NCBI RefSeq assembly: GCF_038148855.1
Contig: NZ_JBBVGR010000007.1
Location: forward strand, 62,001-126,000
Direction: 5' to 3'
DNA length: 64,000 nucleotides
Source of the DNA: Phycobacter sedimenti
GTDB lineage: Bacteria > Pseudomonadota > Alphaproteobacteria > Rhodobacterales > Rhodobacteraceae
Shown here: positions 52,080 through 60,443 of the stretch, piece after piece
Position numbering within the stretch: position 1 is the first letter of the stretch
How the letters are laid out: each line of letters opens with the position of its first letter
Made by a program: the position numbers and the translations under genes
Notes under the pieces: generated by a model
Told to the model about the DNA's origin: nothing
Seen by the model: only the letters and a program-made list of their open reading frames with translations
The model's database searches: none

Positions 52080-53147
52080 GTGTCCCTCACCCGTGAAACT
52101 GTCCTCGAGGCACTGAAAACCATCACCGACCCCGCAAGCGGCAGCGATATTGTCGCGGCCGGCATCGTGCGCGCATTAAACATCGACGGGGGAGAGGTTC
52201 GCTTTGTGCTGGAAATCGACCCGTCCCGCGCCAAGACCTATGAGCCCGTCCGGGATGAGGCCGAGGCCAAGGTGACGGCTTTGGCCGGTGTCGAGAAGGT
52301 CTCGGCCCTCCTGACCGCCCATTCCGACAAGGCGCCGCCGCCCGATCTGAAGCCGAAGAAAGCCGCACAGCCGCAAGGCCCGCAGAAGATCCCCGGTGTG
52401 GACCGCATCCTGGCTGTTGCCTCGGGCAAGGGCGGCGTCGGCAAATCCACCGTTTCGGCCAACCTCGCCTGCGCGCTGGCCGCCGAAGGGCGCCGGGTGG
52501 GCCTTCTGGACGCCGATGTCTATGGCCCCTCGCAGCCCCGCATGCTTGGCGTGTCGGGCCGCCCCGCCAGCCCGGACGGCAAGACCATCCTGCCCATGCG
52601 CAACCACGGCGTCACCATGATGTCCATTGGTCTCATGACCAACGAGGATCAGGCCGTGGTCTGGCGCGGCCCGATGCTGATGGGGGCATTGCAGCAGATG
52701 ATGATGCAGGTGCAGTGGGGCGCGCTGGACGTGCTGATCGTGGACCTGCCGCCGGGCACCGGGGATGTGCAGATGACACTGGCGCAAAAGGCCCATGTGG
52801 ACGGCGCCATCGTGGTGTCGACCCCGCAGGACGTCGCCCTGATCGACGCGCGCAAGGGCATCGACATGTTCAAGCAGCTGCACGTGCCGATCGTGGGCCT
52901 TATCGAGAACATGTCGACCCATATCTGTTCCAACTGCGGCCACGAGGAACATATCTTCGGCCATGGCGGTGTGGCGGCCGAAGCCAAGAAGCTGAACGTG
53001 CCGCTTCTGGCGGAAATCCCGCTGCATCTGGACGTGCGCCTTGCTGCTGATGGCGGCGCGCCTGTGGTGGTCAGCAAACCCGACAGCCCGCAGGCCAAGG
53101 CCTTCCAGGATGTCGCCAAGGGCCTGATCGCGCGGGGCGCCGCATGA
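52080..53147 (+). CDS. Mrp/ApbC-type Fe-S carrier ATPase
   Basis: 355 residues from GTG 52080, with AAAGGAG nine bases upstream, giving the family's usual opening (MSLTRETVLEALKTITDP); an ATG at 52053 adds nine residues. An N-terminal MIP18/FeS-assembly domain (about 1-80), then a deviant Walker A ASGKGGVGKSTVS and the CxxC bridging-cluster site THICSNCGHEEHIFG. It carries Fe-S clusters to apoproteins. In this place it probably serves FDH or the poly-ferredoxin; the housekeeping role is also possible. Confidence 0.92.
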   Translation: MSLTRETVLEALKTITDPASGSDIVAAGIVRALNIDGGEVRFVLEIDPSRAKTYEPVRDEAEAKVTALAGVEKVSALLTAHSDKAPPPDLKPKKAAQPQGPQKIPGVDRILAVASGKGGVGKSTVSANLACALAAEGRRVGLLDADVYGPSQPRMLGVSGRPASPDGKTILPMRNHGVTMMSIGLMTNEDQAVVWRGPMLMGALQQMMMQVQWGALDVLIVDLPPGTGDVQMTLAQKAHVDGAIVVSTPQDVALIDARKGIDMFKQLHVPIVGLIENMSTHICSNCGHEEHIFGHGGVAAEAKKLNVPLLAEIPLHLDVRLAADGGAPVVVSKPDSPQAKAFQDVAKGLIARGAA

Positions 53148-53860
53148 GCGAGGCTGCCACAGCGCTCTCCTTTCCGCCGCTGATGGCGGGCGAGGCCGTG
53201 ACCGGCCTCGAGGATCCGTTCGAGACCGCCTGCAAACGGGCGGTCCTCGGCTGTGATGCGGGGCTCGTGGTCTATAATCTTGCGCCACACACCCTGCGCG
53301 CAGCCCTCGTCTTTGCGCCCGAGGTGCCGCTGGCGCAGGCCATGGCGATGTTGCCGACCTGCGGCGTGGGCTTCCAGAACGCCCTCGGCGCCCTCGCCCC
53401 GCCCGAGGTGGCCGTGCACCTGGAATGGGGCGGCGCGATCCGCATCAACGGCGCCCGCTGCGGCACCCTGCGCGCCGCCGCCAGCACGTCGGATCCCGCC
53501 GAGGTGCCGGACTGGCTGGTAATCGGGCTTGAGCTGCCGCTCTGGCCCGCGGACGGGGATGGCGGCGAAACCCCCGATCAGACCGCGCTTTATGCCGAAG
53601 GCTGCGCCGATGTGGAGGCCCCTGCCCTGATTGAGAGCTGGGCGCGTCATTGCCTGCACTGGATCAACCGCTGGGAGGACGAAGGCGCCAAGCATCTGCA
53701 TGCGGACTGGCGCGAGCTGGCCCATGGCATTGGCGAGCCGGTGCAGCAGGGCGGGTTCAGCGGCACCTTCCTTGGCATCGACGAAGCCTTCGGCATGCTT
53801 TTGCGCGATGACGAAACCACCCACCTTATCCCCCTGACAGAGCTTCTGGAGACCCCGTGA
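53144..53860 (+). CDS. Biotin/lipoate protein ligase-like protein, degenerate active site
   Basis: 238 residues of the BPL/LplA/LipB fold with a DUF4444-like C-terminal domain (FSGTFLGIDEAFGMLLRDD). The ligase motif K-W-P-N-D and the lysine of G-x-K-x-G-G are not there; the corresponding region reads LEWGGAIRINGARCGTLRA, with cysteine where the lysine belongs. True ligation is therefore doubtful. Overlaps mrp by four bases and the next gene by four, so the three are one unit. Its presence in fdh loci suggests a role in enzyme assembly, not yet defined. Confidence 0.75.
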   Translation: MSEAATALSFPPLMAGEAVTGLEDPFETACKRAVLGCDAGLVVYNLAPHTLRAALVFAPEVPLAQAMAMLPTCGVGFQNALGALAPPEVAVHLEWGGAIRINGARCGTLRAAASTSDPAEVPDWLVIGLELPLWPADGDGGETPDQTALYAEGCADVEAPALIESWARHCLHWINRWEDEGAKHLHADWRELAHGIGEPVQQGGFSGTFLGIDEAFGMLLRDDETTHLIPLTELLETP

Positions 53861-54339
53861 TGCACCTGGCCCGCGCCATCCATTTCGACGAGAGCGATCA
53901 AAACGTCTTTGCCAGCCCCGCGCGCACCGGGGAGTGGTGCATCTCGGGGGGCTTTGAGTTCTCGAACTGGGGTGAGGCGGATCTCACGGGCAAGCAGCGA
54001 CAGGCCTTTGCCAATGGCTGGATGGGGCTGGAGACCGGCGGGCGGGTGACCTTTGTCGCGGTGACCAAGATCGAGGAGGCGGAGCTTGAGACGCTGACGG
54101 ACCTTCTGGCACACCATTTTGTCAGCTACTACGGCGCGCCCGATGTGGCCGCCGCCCGGCCCGTCGCGGCCGAGGAGATCGCCCATATGGCCGAGCTCTG
54201 CGCCGATCACGCGCCCAACACGCTGCTGACGGTGATGCGGGAACTCACCGAGGCAGGCGTGCGCGAAAGCTACCGGATGATCGAGGCGCAATCGGCGGGA
54301 CTGGAGCAATTCGCCATCCACGGCGACATCGAGGGCTGA
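53857..54339 (+). CDS. Small conserved protein of the fdh locus (DUF6505-like)
   Basis: 160 residues, acidic, no signal. Notable blocks are MHLARAIHFDESDQNVF, EWCISGGFEFSNWGEADLTG, QAFANGWMGLETGGRVTFVA and VMRELTEAGVRESYRMIE. I believe it belongs to a family (DUF6505) seen next to the ligase-like gene in Rhodobacterales fdh loci, but the number is from memory. Last gene of the mrp unit. No function known. Confidence 0.7.
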   Translation: MMHLARAIHFDESDQNVFASPARTGEWCISGGFEFSNWGEADLTGKQRQAFANGWMGLETGGRVTFVAVTKIEEAELETLTDLLAHHFVSYYGAPDVAAARPVAAEEIAHMAELCADHAPNTLLTVMRELTEAGVRESYRMIEAQSAGLEQFAIHGDIEG

Positions 54340-54621
54340 GGCGGGGTTCTCCCGCCCGTCGCCGGATCATGGGCATGATCCGCTCCCGCTGGGCCCGGCG
54401 CCGCTGACGCGGCGCGGGGGCGTTTCAAGCCGTCCGGCCATTCTGGTAGAGTTGATTCTCTGCAGAAACCTCGCTGTGCGGTTTGCCAACCGAAACACCA
54501 AGAAAACGAAACCCCGCATTGATTGCCAGGACACCACAGTCGGAATTGCGGAATTGATGCAAGACGGGCCATCAGCATTCAGGACTAGCGCCGCCGACCC
54601 CCTTCACCCTATGGTTGCTGC
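54340..54621. other. Intergenic region with two palindromes
   Basis: 282 bases with no gene. GGATCATG-GG-CATGATCC (54364-54381) is a perfect 8-2-8 repeat and GCGCCGC-TGAC-GCGGCGC (54398-54415) a perfect 7-4-7 hairpin; together they likely end the mrp transcript although no T-run follows. GC falls after about 54440, leading into the next gene. Confidence 0.5.
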
Positions 54622-55170
54622 ATGACCGAGTATTGCCGACTTATCGAACAGCATGAAACAGAGGTGAACAGGCTCCATGCTGCAGTCCGAGAAACTTACC
54701 TACTGAGGAAAAAGTCGCAGCATGCCTGGCGCGATTGGAAGAGAGCAGCAAAATGCTTCCGAGAGTACAGATCCGAGGTCGATGATCTCATTGAGCAATG
54801 TATCGTCGAAGGCATCGACAACAACCACGCCTTGCGCACATTCGCTTTCGGCTATCTCAAATCCGATCCCTACTTTTTTCGTTCTGGATATGCCTTGGAA
54901 CGTTTGCTGCAGCACATCAAAAAGCTGGACCTCACGGCATCCGAAAAGGTTCAGATCCAGGACCTGATCCTGCAACGGATAGACACGAAGGCTTTGAGAA
55001 ATTTTCGCCACATCTGTCGCCTTGTTCCACTTGTTGACACAGACGACTTCATAAGCAGGATCGAAACGCGCCTGCGGTCAGATGATCCCAATGTCCGCCG
55101 TCGCGCGGAATTCGCGACCGCGTATTTTCCGGTTCGTGGTACGGCTCAGGGCGGTTTCCAATTGGCCTAG
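54622..55170 (+). CDS. Hypothetical helical protein
   Basis: 182 residues, no signal, no membrane segment; almost entirely helical with many charged residues and a HEAT-like rhythm (LRTFAFGYLKSDPYFFRSGY, VQIQDLILQRIDTKALRNF, RSDDPNVRRRAEFATAYF). I do not recognise it. GC and codon use are clearly less biased than in the flanking genes, and it is bounded on both sides by palindromes, which could indicate recent acquisition. ATG 54622 has no obvious ribosome site. Confidence 0.65.
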   Translation: MTEYCRLIEQHETEVNRLHAAVRETYLLRKKSQHAWRDWKRAAKCFREYRSEVDDLIEQCIVEGIDNNHALRTFAFGYLKSDPYFFRSGYALERLLQHIKKLDLTASEKVQIQDLILQRIDTKALRNFRHICRLVPLVDTDDFISRIETRLRSDDPNVRRRAEFATAYFPVRGTAQGGFQLA

Positions 55171-55289
55171 AGGAGCATCCAAAGCGTCACTTCAGCCTTC
55201 AAACCGCCGCCTTTAACTAAGCCTCATCTGTTCACCCGGCCGGATATGTTCCCCCGCGCCGCGCCAGCGGCGCCAAGCCCAACCGGGGC

Positions 55290-55339
55290 GGCCCTTCTTA
55301 CAGAAGGGCCAGACACGGGCGGGAGCAGCCCCGCCCTTT
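55290..55339. terminator. Paired hairpins after the phosphonate cluster
   Basis: GGCCCTTC-N5-GAAGGGCC (55290-55310) and GGGCGGG-N6-CCCGCCC followed by TTT (55317-55339). On the plus strand the second hairpin plus TTT can end the hypothetical gene; on the minus strand both lie just beyond the hexapeptide gene stop. Confidence 0.6.
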
Positions 55340-55344
55340 CGCAC

Positions 55345-55959
55345 TCAGGCGTATTTCTCGATGAACTCTTCGGCACGCAGCGCACGAAAATCTGGCAGAG
55401 CGGCGCGCAATATCGCGTTGTCCCAGTCCCACCAGGCGAGCGCCATCATCGCCTCACTCACCGCCTCCGGGTAGCGGCGGCGGATCGGCTGGGCCGTGTT
55501 GCCACCGACGATGGTATAGGGGGCGACGTCCTTGGTCACGACGCTCCCCGACGCCACCACCGCGCCGTGGCCGATGGTGACCTCCGGCTTGATCATCGCG
55601 CCGTGGCCGATCCAGGTGTCATGGCCGATATAGGCGGTGCGGCTGGCGCGATGAGCGAACCAGTCGGCGTCTGCCTCCGTATCATCCCAATAGTCGGCTG
55701 AGCGGTAGAGGAAATGGTGCAGGGAGGCCTTCTCCATCGGGTGATCGGTCGCCCCGATGCGGGTGAAGCTGGCGATATTGGCAAACTTCCCCACCTCGGC
55801 ATTGGCGATGTCACAGGTGCGGTCGCAATAGCTGTAGTCGCCAAAGCGGCTGTTCGCGATGCGGCTGCCTGCGCCGATCTCCACATAGGCGCCGAAATGG
55901 CTGCCGGTGATCTGGCAATCGGGGTGGATGAAGGGCTGATCTGCCTGAAGGCGGGCCAT
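55345..55959 (-). CDS. Phosphonate-locus hexapeptide-repeat transferase
   Basis: 204 residues of left-handed beta-helix type: repeats such as SHFGAYVEIGAGSRIANSRFG, then YIGHDTWIGHGAMIKPEVTI and GHGAVVASGSVVTKDV, with the acetyltransferase tail GNTAQPIRRRYPEAV. It matches the hexapeptide transferase family found beside phosphonate-uptake genes. It would acetylate a small molecule, perhaps an aminoalkylphosphonate, before or instead of C-P lyase action. 32 bases after the second phnE. Confidence 0.83.
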   Translation of the reverse strand: MARLQADQPFIHPDCQITGSHFGAYVEIGAGSRIANSRFGDYSYCDRTCDIANAEVGKFANIASFTRIGATDHPMEKASLHHFLYRSADYWDDTEADADWFAHRASRTAYIGHDTWIGHGAMIKPEVTIGHGAVVASGSVVTKDVAPYTIVGGNTAQPIRRRYPEAVSEAMMALAWWDWDNAILRAALPDFRALRAEEFIEKYA

Positions 55960-55991
55960 GGTCTGTCTTCCTGTTCCGGTGTGATACGCGC

Positions 55992-57401
55992 TCAGGGCAG
56001 CACGAAGGGCATGTTCATTTTCCCGGCCTTCTTAGCCTTGCCACGGCGTGGCGTGCCGGGGTCGCCCTGGATCAGGCGGCGGCGCAGCATCCCCGATAAC
56101 CAGTCCATCAGCATCACCATCACGATGATCAGCACGATGTAATAGGCGACTTCCTCCCAGTCCTTTTGGGTGATGATCGCCTGCGTCAACAACAGGCCGA
56201 TACCGCCACCGGTGATCGCACCAATGATGGTGGCGCTTCGGGTGTTGGATTCAAGGAAATAGAGAAGCTGCGACAACAGAACCGGGGTCACCTGCGGGAT
56301 CACCCCGAAACGGTAGCGCTGGATCGGTTTGGCGCCGGTGGAGGTAATGCCCTCGATCTGTTTCTCGTCCACGTTTTCGAGTGCCTCGGAGAACATTTTG
56401 CCGAAGGTGCCGGTGTCCGTCACCAGGATCGCCAGCGCGCCGGTCAGCGGACCGGGGCCAAAGGCGCGCGCCAGAACCACGGTCCAGATCAGGCTGTCCA
56501 CCCCGCGCACAAAGTCGAACAGGCGGCGGGTGGCGAACCTCAGCGTGCGGATCGGCATGAAGTTGCGGGTCGCGAGGAAGGCCAGCGGCAGCGCCACGAG
56601 CCCTGCCCCGATGGTGCCGAGGAAGGCCATCAGTAGCGTTTCCCCGATGGCCCAGGCCACGTCCTGATGGCGCCACATCTTGTTGGTCCAGAAATCGTTC
56701 AGGATCGCGCCCGCCTCGCCGCGGAAGGCTTTTTCCAAGAGGGCAACCGGACCAAGCCCGTGATAGGGGCTGTCGAGGGTGAAGAAGAACAGCTCCCAGC
56801 CCATGAAATAGCGGAACACCTCGGCGCGGTTGCGTGTCACGGTCAGACGGCCTGCCTCGGTCTTGATCGCCAGACGGTTCTTGGATGCGCTGATCCAGTC
56901 CGGCACATCGCCCGCGGGCAGTTCGACCTGCACACCGGCGCTGCGCGACGGAGTGGCCCGCACGGTGCCATAGCCGGGGATGTCGTATTCCACCGTCTCG
57001 GGGCCAAAGCGCACGATGTGACCGTTCTCCAGATCGATCACGGTGGTGTCTGCGGGGGTCTCACCCAAGGATACCCATTCGGGTGCCTCGCCTTCGGGGT
57101 AGCTGCCCTTGCGTTCCCCTTCGATGGCGACCGAGACCGAGGCATCGCGATTGTCGCGGGTCACATGGGTCTTGTAGCTGTAGCTGTCGCTGACCAGGGT
57201 GCGCGCATTGTCCAGGCTGGCGCGGTCGTAAAGGCCCGCGACATCAAAGGCAAAGAAGACGTAGACCATATAGGCCAGCACGATGAGCGGCGCGGCGAAG
57301 GCCATCAGCTTTTTCGCGCGGAACAGTTTGGCCATATCCTGCTTCAGCGCGGCGGCGTCACGGGGCATGCCTGCGGAGGGGTTCACATCAAGGGTCGTCA
57401 T
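55992..57401 (-). CDS. phnE: Phosphonate ABC importer permease PhnE (long form)
   Basis: 469 residues, about 180 more than a normal PhnE. The C-terminal 270 form the permease core (FFRGVDSLIWTVVLARAFG-type sequence and EALENVDEKQIEGITSTGA, the ATPase-coupling loop). After an N-terminal membrane helix (about 34-54) there is a periplasmic insertion of some 160 residues, predicted beta-rich (DNRDASVSVAIEGERKGSYP). Start ATG overlaps the first phnE stop. Long forms exist in related bacteria; the insertion may touch PhnD. Confidence 0.88.
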   Translation of the reverse strand: MTTLDVNPSAGMPRDAAALKQDMAKLFRAKKLMAFAAPLIVLAYMVYVFFAFDVAGLYDRASLDNARTLVSDSYSYKTHVTRDNRDASVSVAIEGERKGSYPEGEAPEWVSLGETPADTTVIDLENGHIVRFGPETVEYDIPGYGTVRATPSRSAGVQVELPAGDVPDWISASKNRLAIKTEAGRLTVTRNRAEVFRYFMGWELFFFTLDSPYHGLGPVALLEKAFRGEAGAILNDFWTNKMWRHQDVAWAIGETLLMAFLGTIGAGLVALPLAFLATRNFMPIRTLRFATRRLFDFVRGVDSLIWTVVLARAFGPGPLTGALAILVTDTGTFGKMFSEALENVDEKQIEGITSTGAKPIQRYRFGVIPQVTPVLLSQLLYFLESNTRSATIIGAITGGGIGLLLTQAIITQKDWEEVAYYIVLIIVMVMLMDWLSGMLRRRLIQGDPGTPRRGKAKKAGKMNMPFVLP

Positions 57402-58279
57402 TGTTTCGCTCCGTTGATCAGCCGGTCACGCAGCTTGCCAGAGATCTGGTCGACCACGACGATTGTGACAAAAAGCAGGATGAAGATGGCGGCGGCCTCG
57501 TCATAGCGGCCCTTGCCCCAGGACATTGCGTTCTTCAGCTCGTAACCGATGCCGCCCGCGCCCACGAAGCCAAGGATGGCGGAGGCGCGAATGTTGATTT
57601 CAAACCGCAGCAGCGCGTAGCTGACGTAGTTCGGCCCCACCTGCGGGATCACCCCCAGCCACATGCGCTGCGCCCAGGTCGCCCCCACGGATGACAGCCC
57701 TTCGATCGGTTTCAGAGAGGCATTCTCGTTCACCTCGGAAAACAGCTTGCCCAGGGCGCCCGCCGTATGGATTGCAATGGCGATCATCGCGGGCACCGGC
57801 CCGCCCCCCAGAAGGAAGATCAGCACCAGGGCGATCACGATTTCCGGGATGGCCCGGCAGATATCCATCACCCGGCGGAAGACCGGGATCAGCGACGGCC
57901 ACAGCGCCATGCCCCGCGTCGCCAGAAGAGAGAAAAGCGTGCCGAAGATCGCTCCGATCAGGGTCGAGGCGGCCGCGATATTCAGCGTCTCGACCAAGGC
58001 CGGAAAGAAATGCACCACATGGCCGGGCAGCTGCGCGGCCTTCTCGACCGCTTCGCTCAGCACCTCGGCCGGGTAGTCGAAAATCCGCGTGAACCCGTCC
58101 GCGAAGGATCCCGCGTTCCGGTCATCGGCAGTCCGGAACCCCGCCACCATCATGGCGACGAAGACAATCAGAAGGATCGATCCGTAAAGGCGCTTGCGAC
58201 GGGTAAGCTCTACATATTCGGCGCGGATCGCCTCGGTCGGAGAGGCGCCGGAAGGCGGGGCCGCTGTCAGATCTGCCAT
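57398..58279 (-). CDS. phnE: Phosphonate ABC importer permease PhnE (standard form)
   Basis: 293 residues from ATG 58279 (AGGAC upstream); a GTG at 58333 would add 18 unlikely residues. Six membrane helices, with the coupling loop SEVNENASLKPIEGLSSVGA. Works with the long PhnE as a heterodimer. Separated from phnD by 122 bases holding a strong hairpin. Confidence 0.9.
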   Translation of the reverse strand: MADLTAAPPSGASPTEAIRAEYVELTRRKRLYGSILLIVFVAMMVAGFRTADDRNAGSFADGFTRIFDYPAEVLSEAVEKAAQLPGHVVHFFPALVETLNIAAASTLIGAIFGTLFSLLATRGMALWPSLIPVFRRVMDICRAIPEIVIALVLIFLLGGGPVPAMIAIAIHTAGALGKLFSEVNENASLKPIEGLSSVGATWAQRMWLGVIPQVGPNYVSYALLRFEINIRASAILGFVGAGGIGYELKNAMSWGKGRYDEAAAIFILLFVTIVVVDQISGKLRDRLINGAKQ

Positions 58280-58352
58280 GGGGATGTCCTGATGTTCGGA
58301 TGGGGCTTTGACGGTTCGGGCGAAACGGCACAACGCCTGCCTGCGTCAGAGG

Positions 58353-58391
58353 AAAACGGGGCCCGGCACGATGACCGGACCCCGCCGTTTT
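58353..58391 (-). terminator. Attenuating hairpin between phnD and phnE
   Basis: AAAACGGCGGGGTCCGG pairs with CCGGGCCCCGTTTT around an eight-base loop (bulges of three and one bases on the 5' arm); on the minus strand it ends in TTTTCC. A typical leaky terminator that lets binding protein be made in excess. Confidence 0.65.
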
Positions 58392-58401
58392 GGTTCTGAA
58401 A

Positions 58402-59304
58402 TCAGTTGGACTTCAATTTGCGTGCTTCGATGATCACTTCGTAGGCGTCGTGGGTGATCGGCATGAAGCCTTTGGCATCGCCCTGCAGCACACCATAGGC
58501 GCAGTCTTCGTCCATGGATTTCAGCGAGGCCAGCAGACCGGTCATCTTGATCTTGACGTCAGCCGGCAGGGATTTGCGCAGAACCATCGGGCCTTCCGGG
58601 ATCGGCTTGGAGCGCCAGATCTGCACCAAGTCGTTCATGTCGACGAGGCCGGCATCAACCGCCTTGCGCAGCGCGCCGGAGTTGTAGCCGTCTTCCCAGT
58701 TGCCCAGACCGTCGGCCCAGGTCACACCGGCGTCGATGTCGCCGTTTGCAACCGCGACGATGGTCTGCTCGTGACCGCCGGTGAACTTGACCTCGCCAAA
58801 GTAGGCACCGGACTCCATGGTCGAGCCGGTCGTCTGCGGGATCTCGATCGAGGGGATCAGGTAGCCGGAGGTGGAGTTCGGATCGCCAAAGCCGAAGACC
58901 TTGCCCTTGACGTCTTCGAGCGCGGCGATGCCGCTGTCCTTGCGCGCAAAGCCGATCGAATAGTAGCCATAGCCGCCATCGGTGTTCACCTTGACCAGAA
59001 CCGGCTCGACCGCTTCGGGGTCGGACAGATAGGTCTTGGCATAGCCGGAGGCGCCCAGCCAGGCCATGTCGATGGTGCCGCCCAGAAGGCCCTGGATCAC
59101 GCCGTTATAGTCGGCGGGGGCGAACAGCTTGGTTTCGACGCCCAGCAGCTCTTCGGTCTTGGCACGCAGGCATTCGTTCGAGTTCAGACGGTCCTGGGCG
59201 TTTTCGCCGCCAAGGATGCCAATGCGGAATTCCTGAATGTCCTCGGCCATGACCGGGGTGGTCAGGGCTGTTGTCATCAGGGCGGCAGCAATCAGTTTTT
59301 TCAT
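58402..59304 (-). CDS. phnD: Phosphonate-binding protein PhnD
   Basis: 300 residues from ATG 59304 (GGAG about ten bases upstream). Signal peptide to VMA-ED (residue 20). Mature protein has RIGILGGENAQDRLNSNECL, DYNGVIQGLLGGTIDMAWLG and FGDPNSTSGYLIPSIEI, the phosphonate/phosphite binding family signatures; the TSGY stretch contacts the phosphonate. Hairpins lie on both sides of the gene. Confidence 0.93.
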   Translation of the reverse strand: MKKLIAAALMTTALTTPVMAEDIQEFRIGILGGENAQDRLNSNECLRAKTEELLGVETKLFAPADYNGVIQGLLGGTIDMAWLGASGYAKTYLSDPEAVEPVLVKVNTDGGYGYYSIGFARKDSGIAALEDVKGKVFGFGDPNSTSGYLIPSIEIPQTTGSTMESGAYFGEVKFTGGHEQTIVAVANGDIDAGVTWADGLGNWEDGYNSGALRKAVDAGLVDMNDLVQIWRSKPIPEGPMVLRKSLPADVKIKMTGLLASLKSMDEDCAYGVLQGDAKGFMPITHDAYEVIIEARKLKSN

Positions 59305-59329
59305 CTCTAGGTCACTCCGGTTTGGTTGG

Positions 59330-59350
59330 CCCAAAGCGTCGTGCTTTGGG
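59330..59350 (-). other. Hairpin between phnC and phnD
   Basis: CCCAAAGC-GTCGT-GCTTTGGG, perfect 8-5-8 arms, 26 bases before the phnD start. Could protect phnD mRNA 5' end or weaken transcription past phnC. Confidence 0.55.
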
Positions 59351-59369
59351 GGGATGAAAAGGGTAAAAT

Positions 59370-60194
59370 TCACAGCGCGGCGGCTTCGGCCTCGCGGAGC
59401 GGTGTTTGGGTGCGCTCCAGCGTCTCGATCTCGGTTGAGGTGGCCGCTTCGGAGAAATCGGCGCCCGCGCCATAGATCTCGCGGGCAACGCCGGTGGTCA
59501 GCTGCTCGGGCAGCCCGTCAAAGACGATGCGTCCGTCGCGCATGCCCACCACCCGGTCGCAATAGCGGCGCGCGGTGTCGAGCGTGTGCAGGTTGGCAAT
59601 GACGGTGCGCCCGTCTTCCTCGTGGATGCGGCGCAGGGCCTCCATCACGGTCTGCGCGTTCATCGGGTCGAGCGAGGCAATGGGTTCGTCCGCCAGGATG
59701 ATCTTGGGGTCCTGCATCAGGGCGCGGGCGATGGCCACACGCTGCTGTTGACCGCCCGACAGGGCCTCGGCCCGCTTGGCGGCATGTTCCGCAATGCCCA
59801 GACGGTCGAGGATATCGATCGCCCGGTGGATATCCTCCATCGGGTAGAGGTTGAACATGGTCGCCAGCGCCGAACGGCGGTTGAGCGTGCCATGCAGCAC
59901 GTTCGACACCACATCCATGCGCGGCACCAGGTTGAACTGCTGGAAGATCATCGCGCAATCGGACTGCCAGGCGCGCTTCTCGCGCCCTTTGAGCTTTGTC
60001 ACATCGCGCCCTTCGAACAGGATCCGGCCTTCGCTGGCATCGCCCAGCCGGTTGATCATGCGCAGCAGCGTCGACTTGCCCGCCCCCGAGCGGCCGATGA
60101 TGCCGATCATGCAGGGCTTGTCGATGTCCAGCGTGGCGGTATCGACCGCGATTTTGTCGCCAAAGCGTTTGGTGAGTTTGTCTATGCGCAGCAC
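59370..60194 (-). CDS. phnC: Phosphonate ABC importer ATP-binding protein PhnC
   Basis: 274 residues from GTG 60194. Walker A GRSGAGKST, signature LSGGQQQRVAIARAL, Walker B IILADEPIASLD, H-loop VIANLHTLD. The C-terminal tail (about 235-274) is longer than usual. First gene of phnCDEE. No C-P lyase (phnG-M) genes are in the window. Confidence 0.92.
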   Translation of the reverse strand: MLRIDKLTKRFGDKIAVDTATLDIDKPCMIGIIGRSGAGKSTLLRMINRLGDASEGRILFEGRDVTKLKGREKRAWQSDCAMIFQQFNLVPRMDVVSNVLHGTLNRRSALATMFNLYPMEDIHRAIDILDRLGIAEHAAKRAEALSGGQQQRVAIARALMQDPKIILADEPIASLDPMNAQTVMEALRRIHEEDGRTVIANLHTLDTARRYCDRVVGMRDGRIVFDGLPEQLTTGVAREIYGAGADFSEAATSTEIETLERTQTPLREAEAAAL

Positions 60195-60298
60195 AATCGG
60201 CCCCCGTTCGTTTCCGGGACTGCCTAATGACCATGATCAAACCATTTGTGTAAGAGTCGTGAATTATTTGTAACGCAAGGCAGGCCAGCCGCTCATGT

Positions 60299-60316
60299 CC
60301 GTCACAATCCGGTCAT
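60299..60316 (+). promoter_or_regulatory. Possible Pho box
   Basis: CCGTCAC-AATC-CGGTCAT: two seven-base repeats with the 4-base spacer (11-base period) of PhoB sites (CTGTCAT-N4-CTGTCAT). It lies about 105 bases upstream of phnC and reads on the opposite strand, so its orientation fits rpe better; kept as a candidate only. Confidence 0.35.
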
Positions 60317-60443
60317 GCTGAGGTGGCCAGGATTTGCGCGCATCCGTTCTGCGTGAAAACCGCCAAGAGACAATCTGCCCCTGTGCAGAAGGATAAAGCC
60401 GGTTTATACGGCCCTCAAACCCCTATCCTGAAGGAAGCCACCG

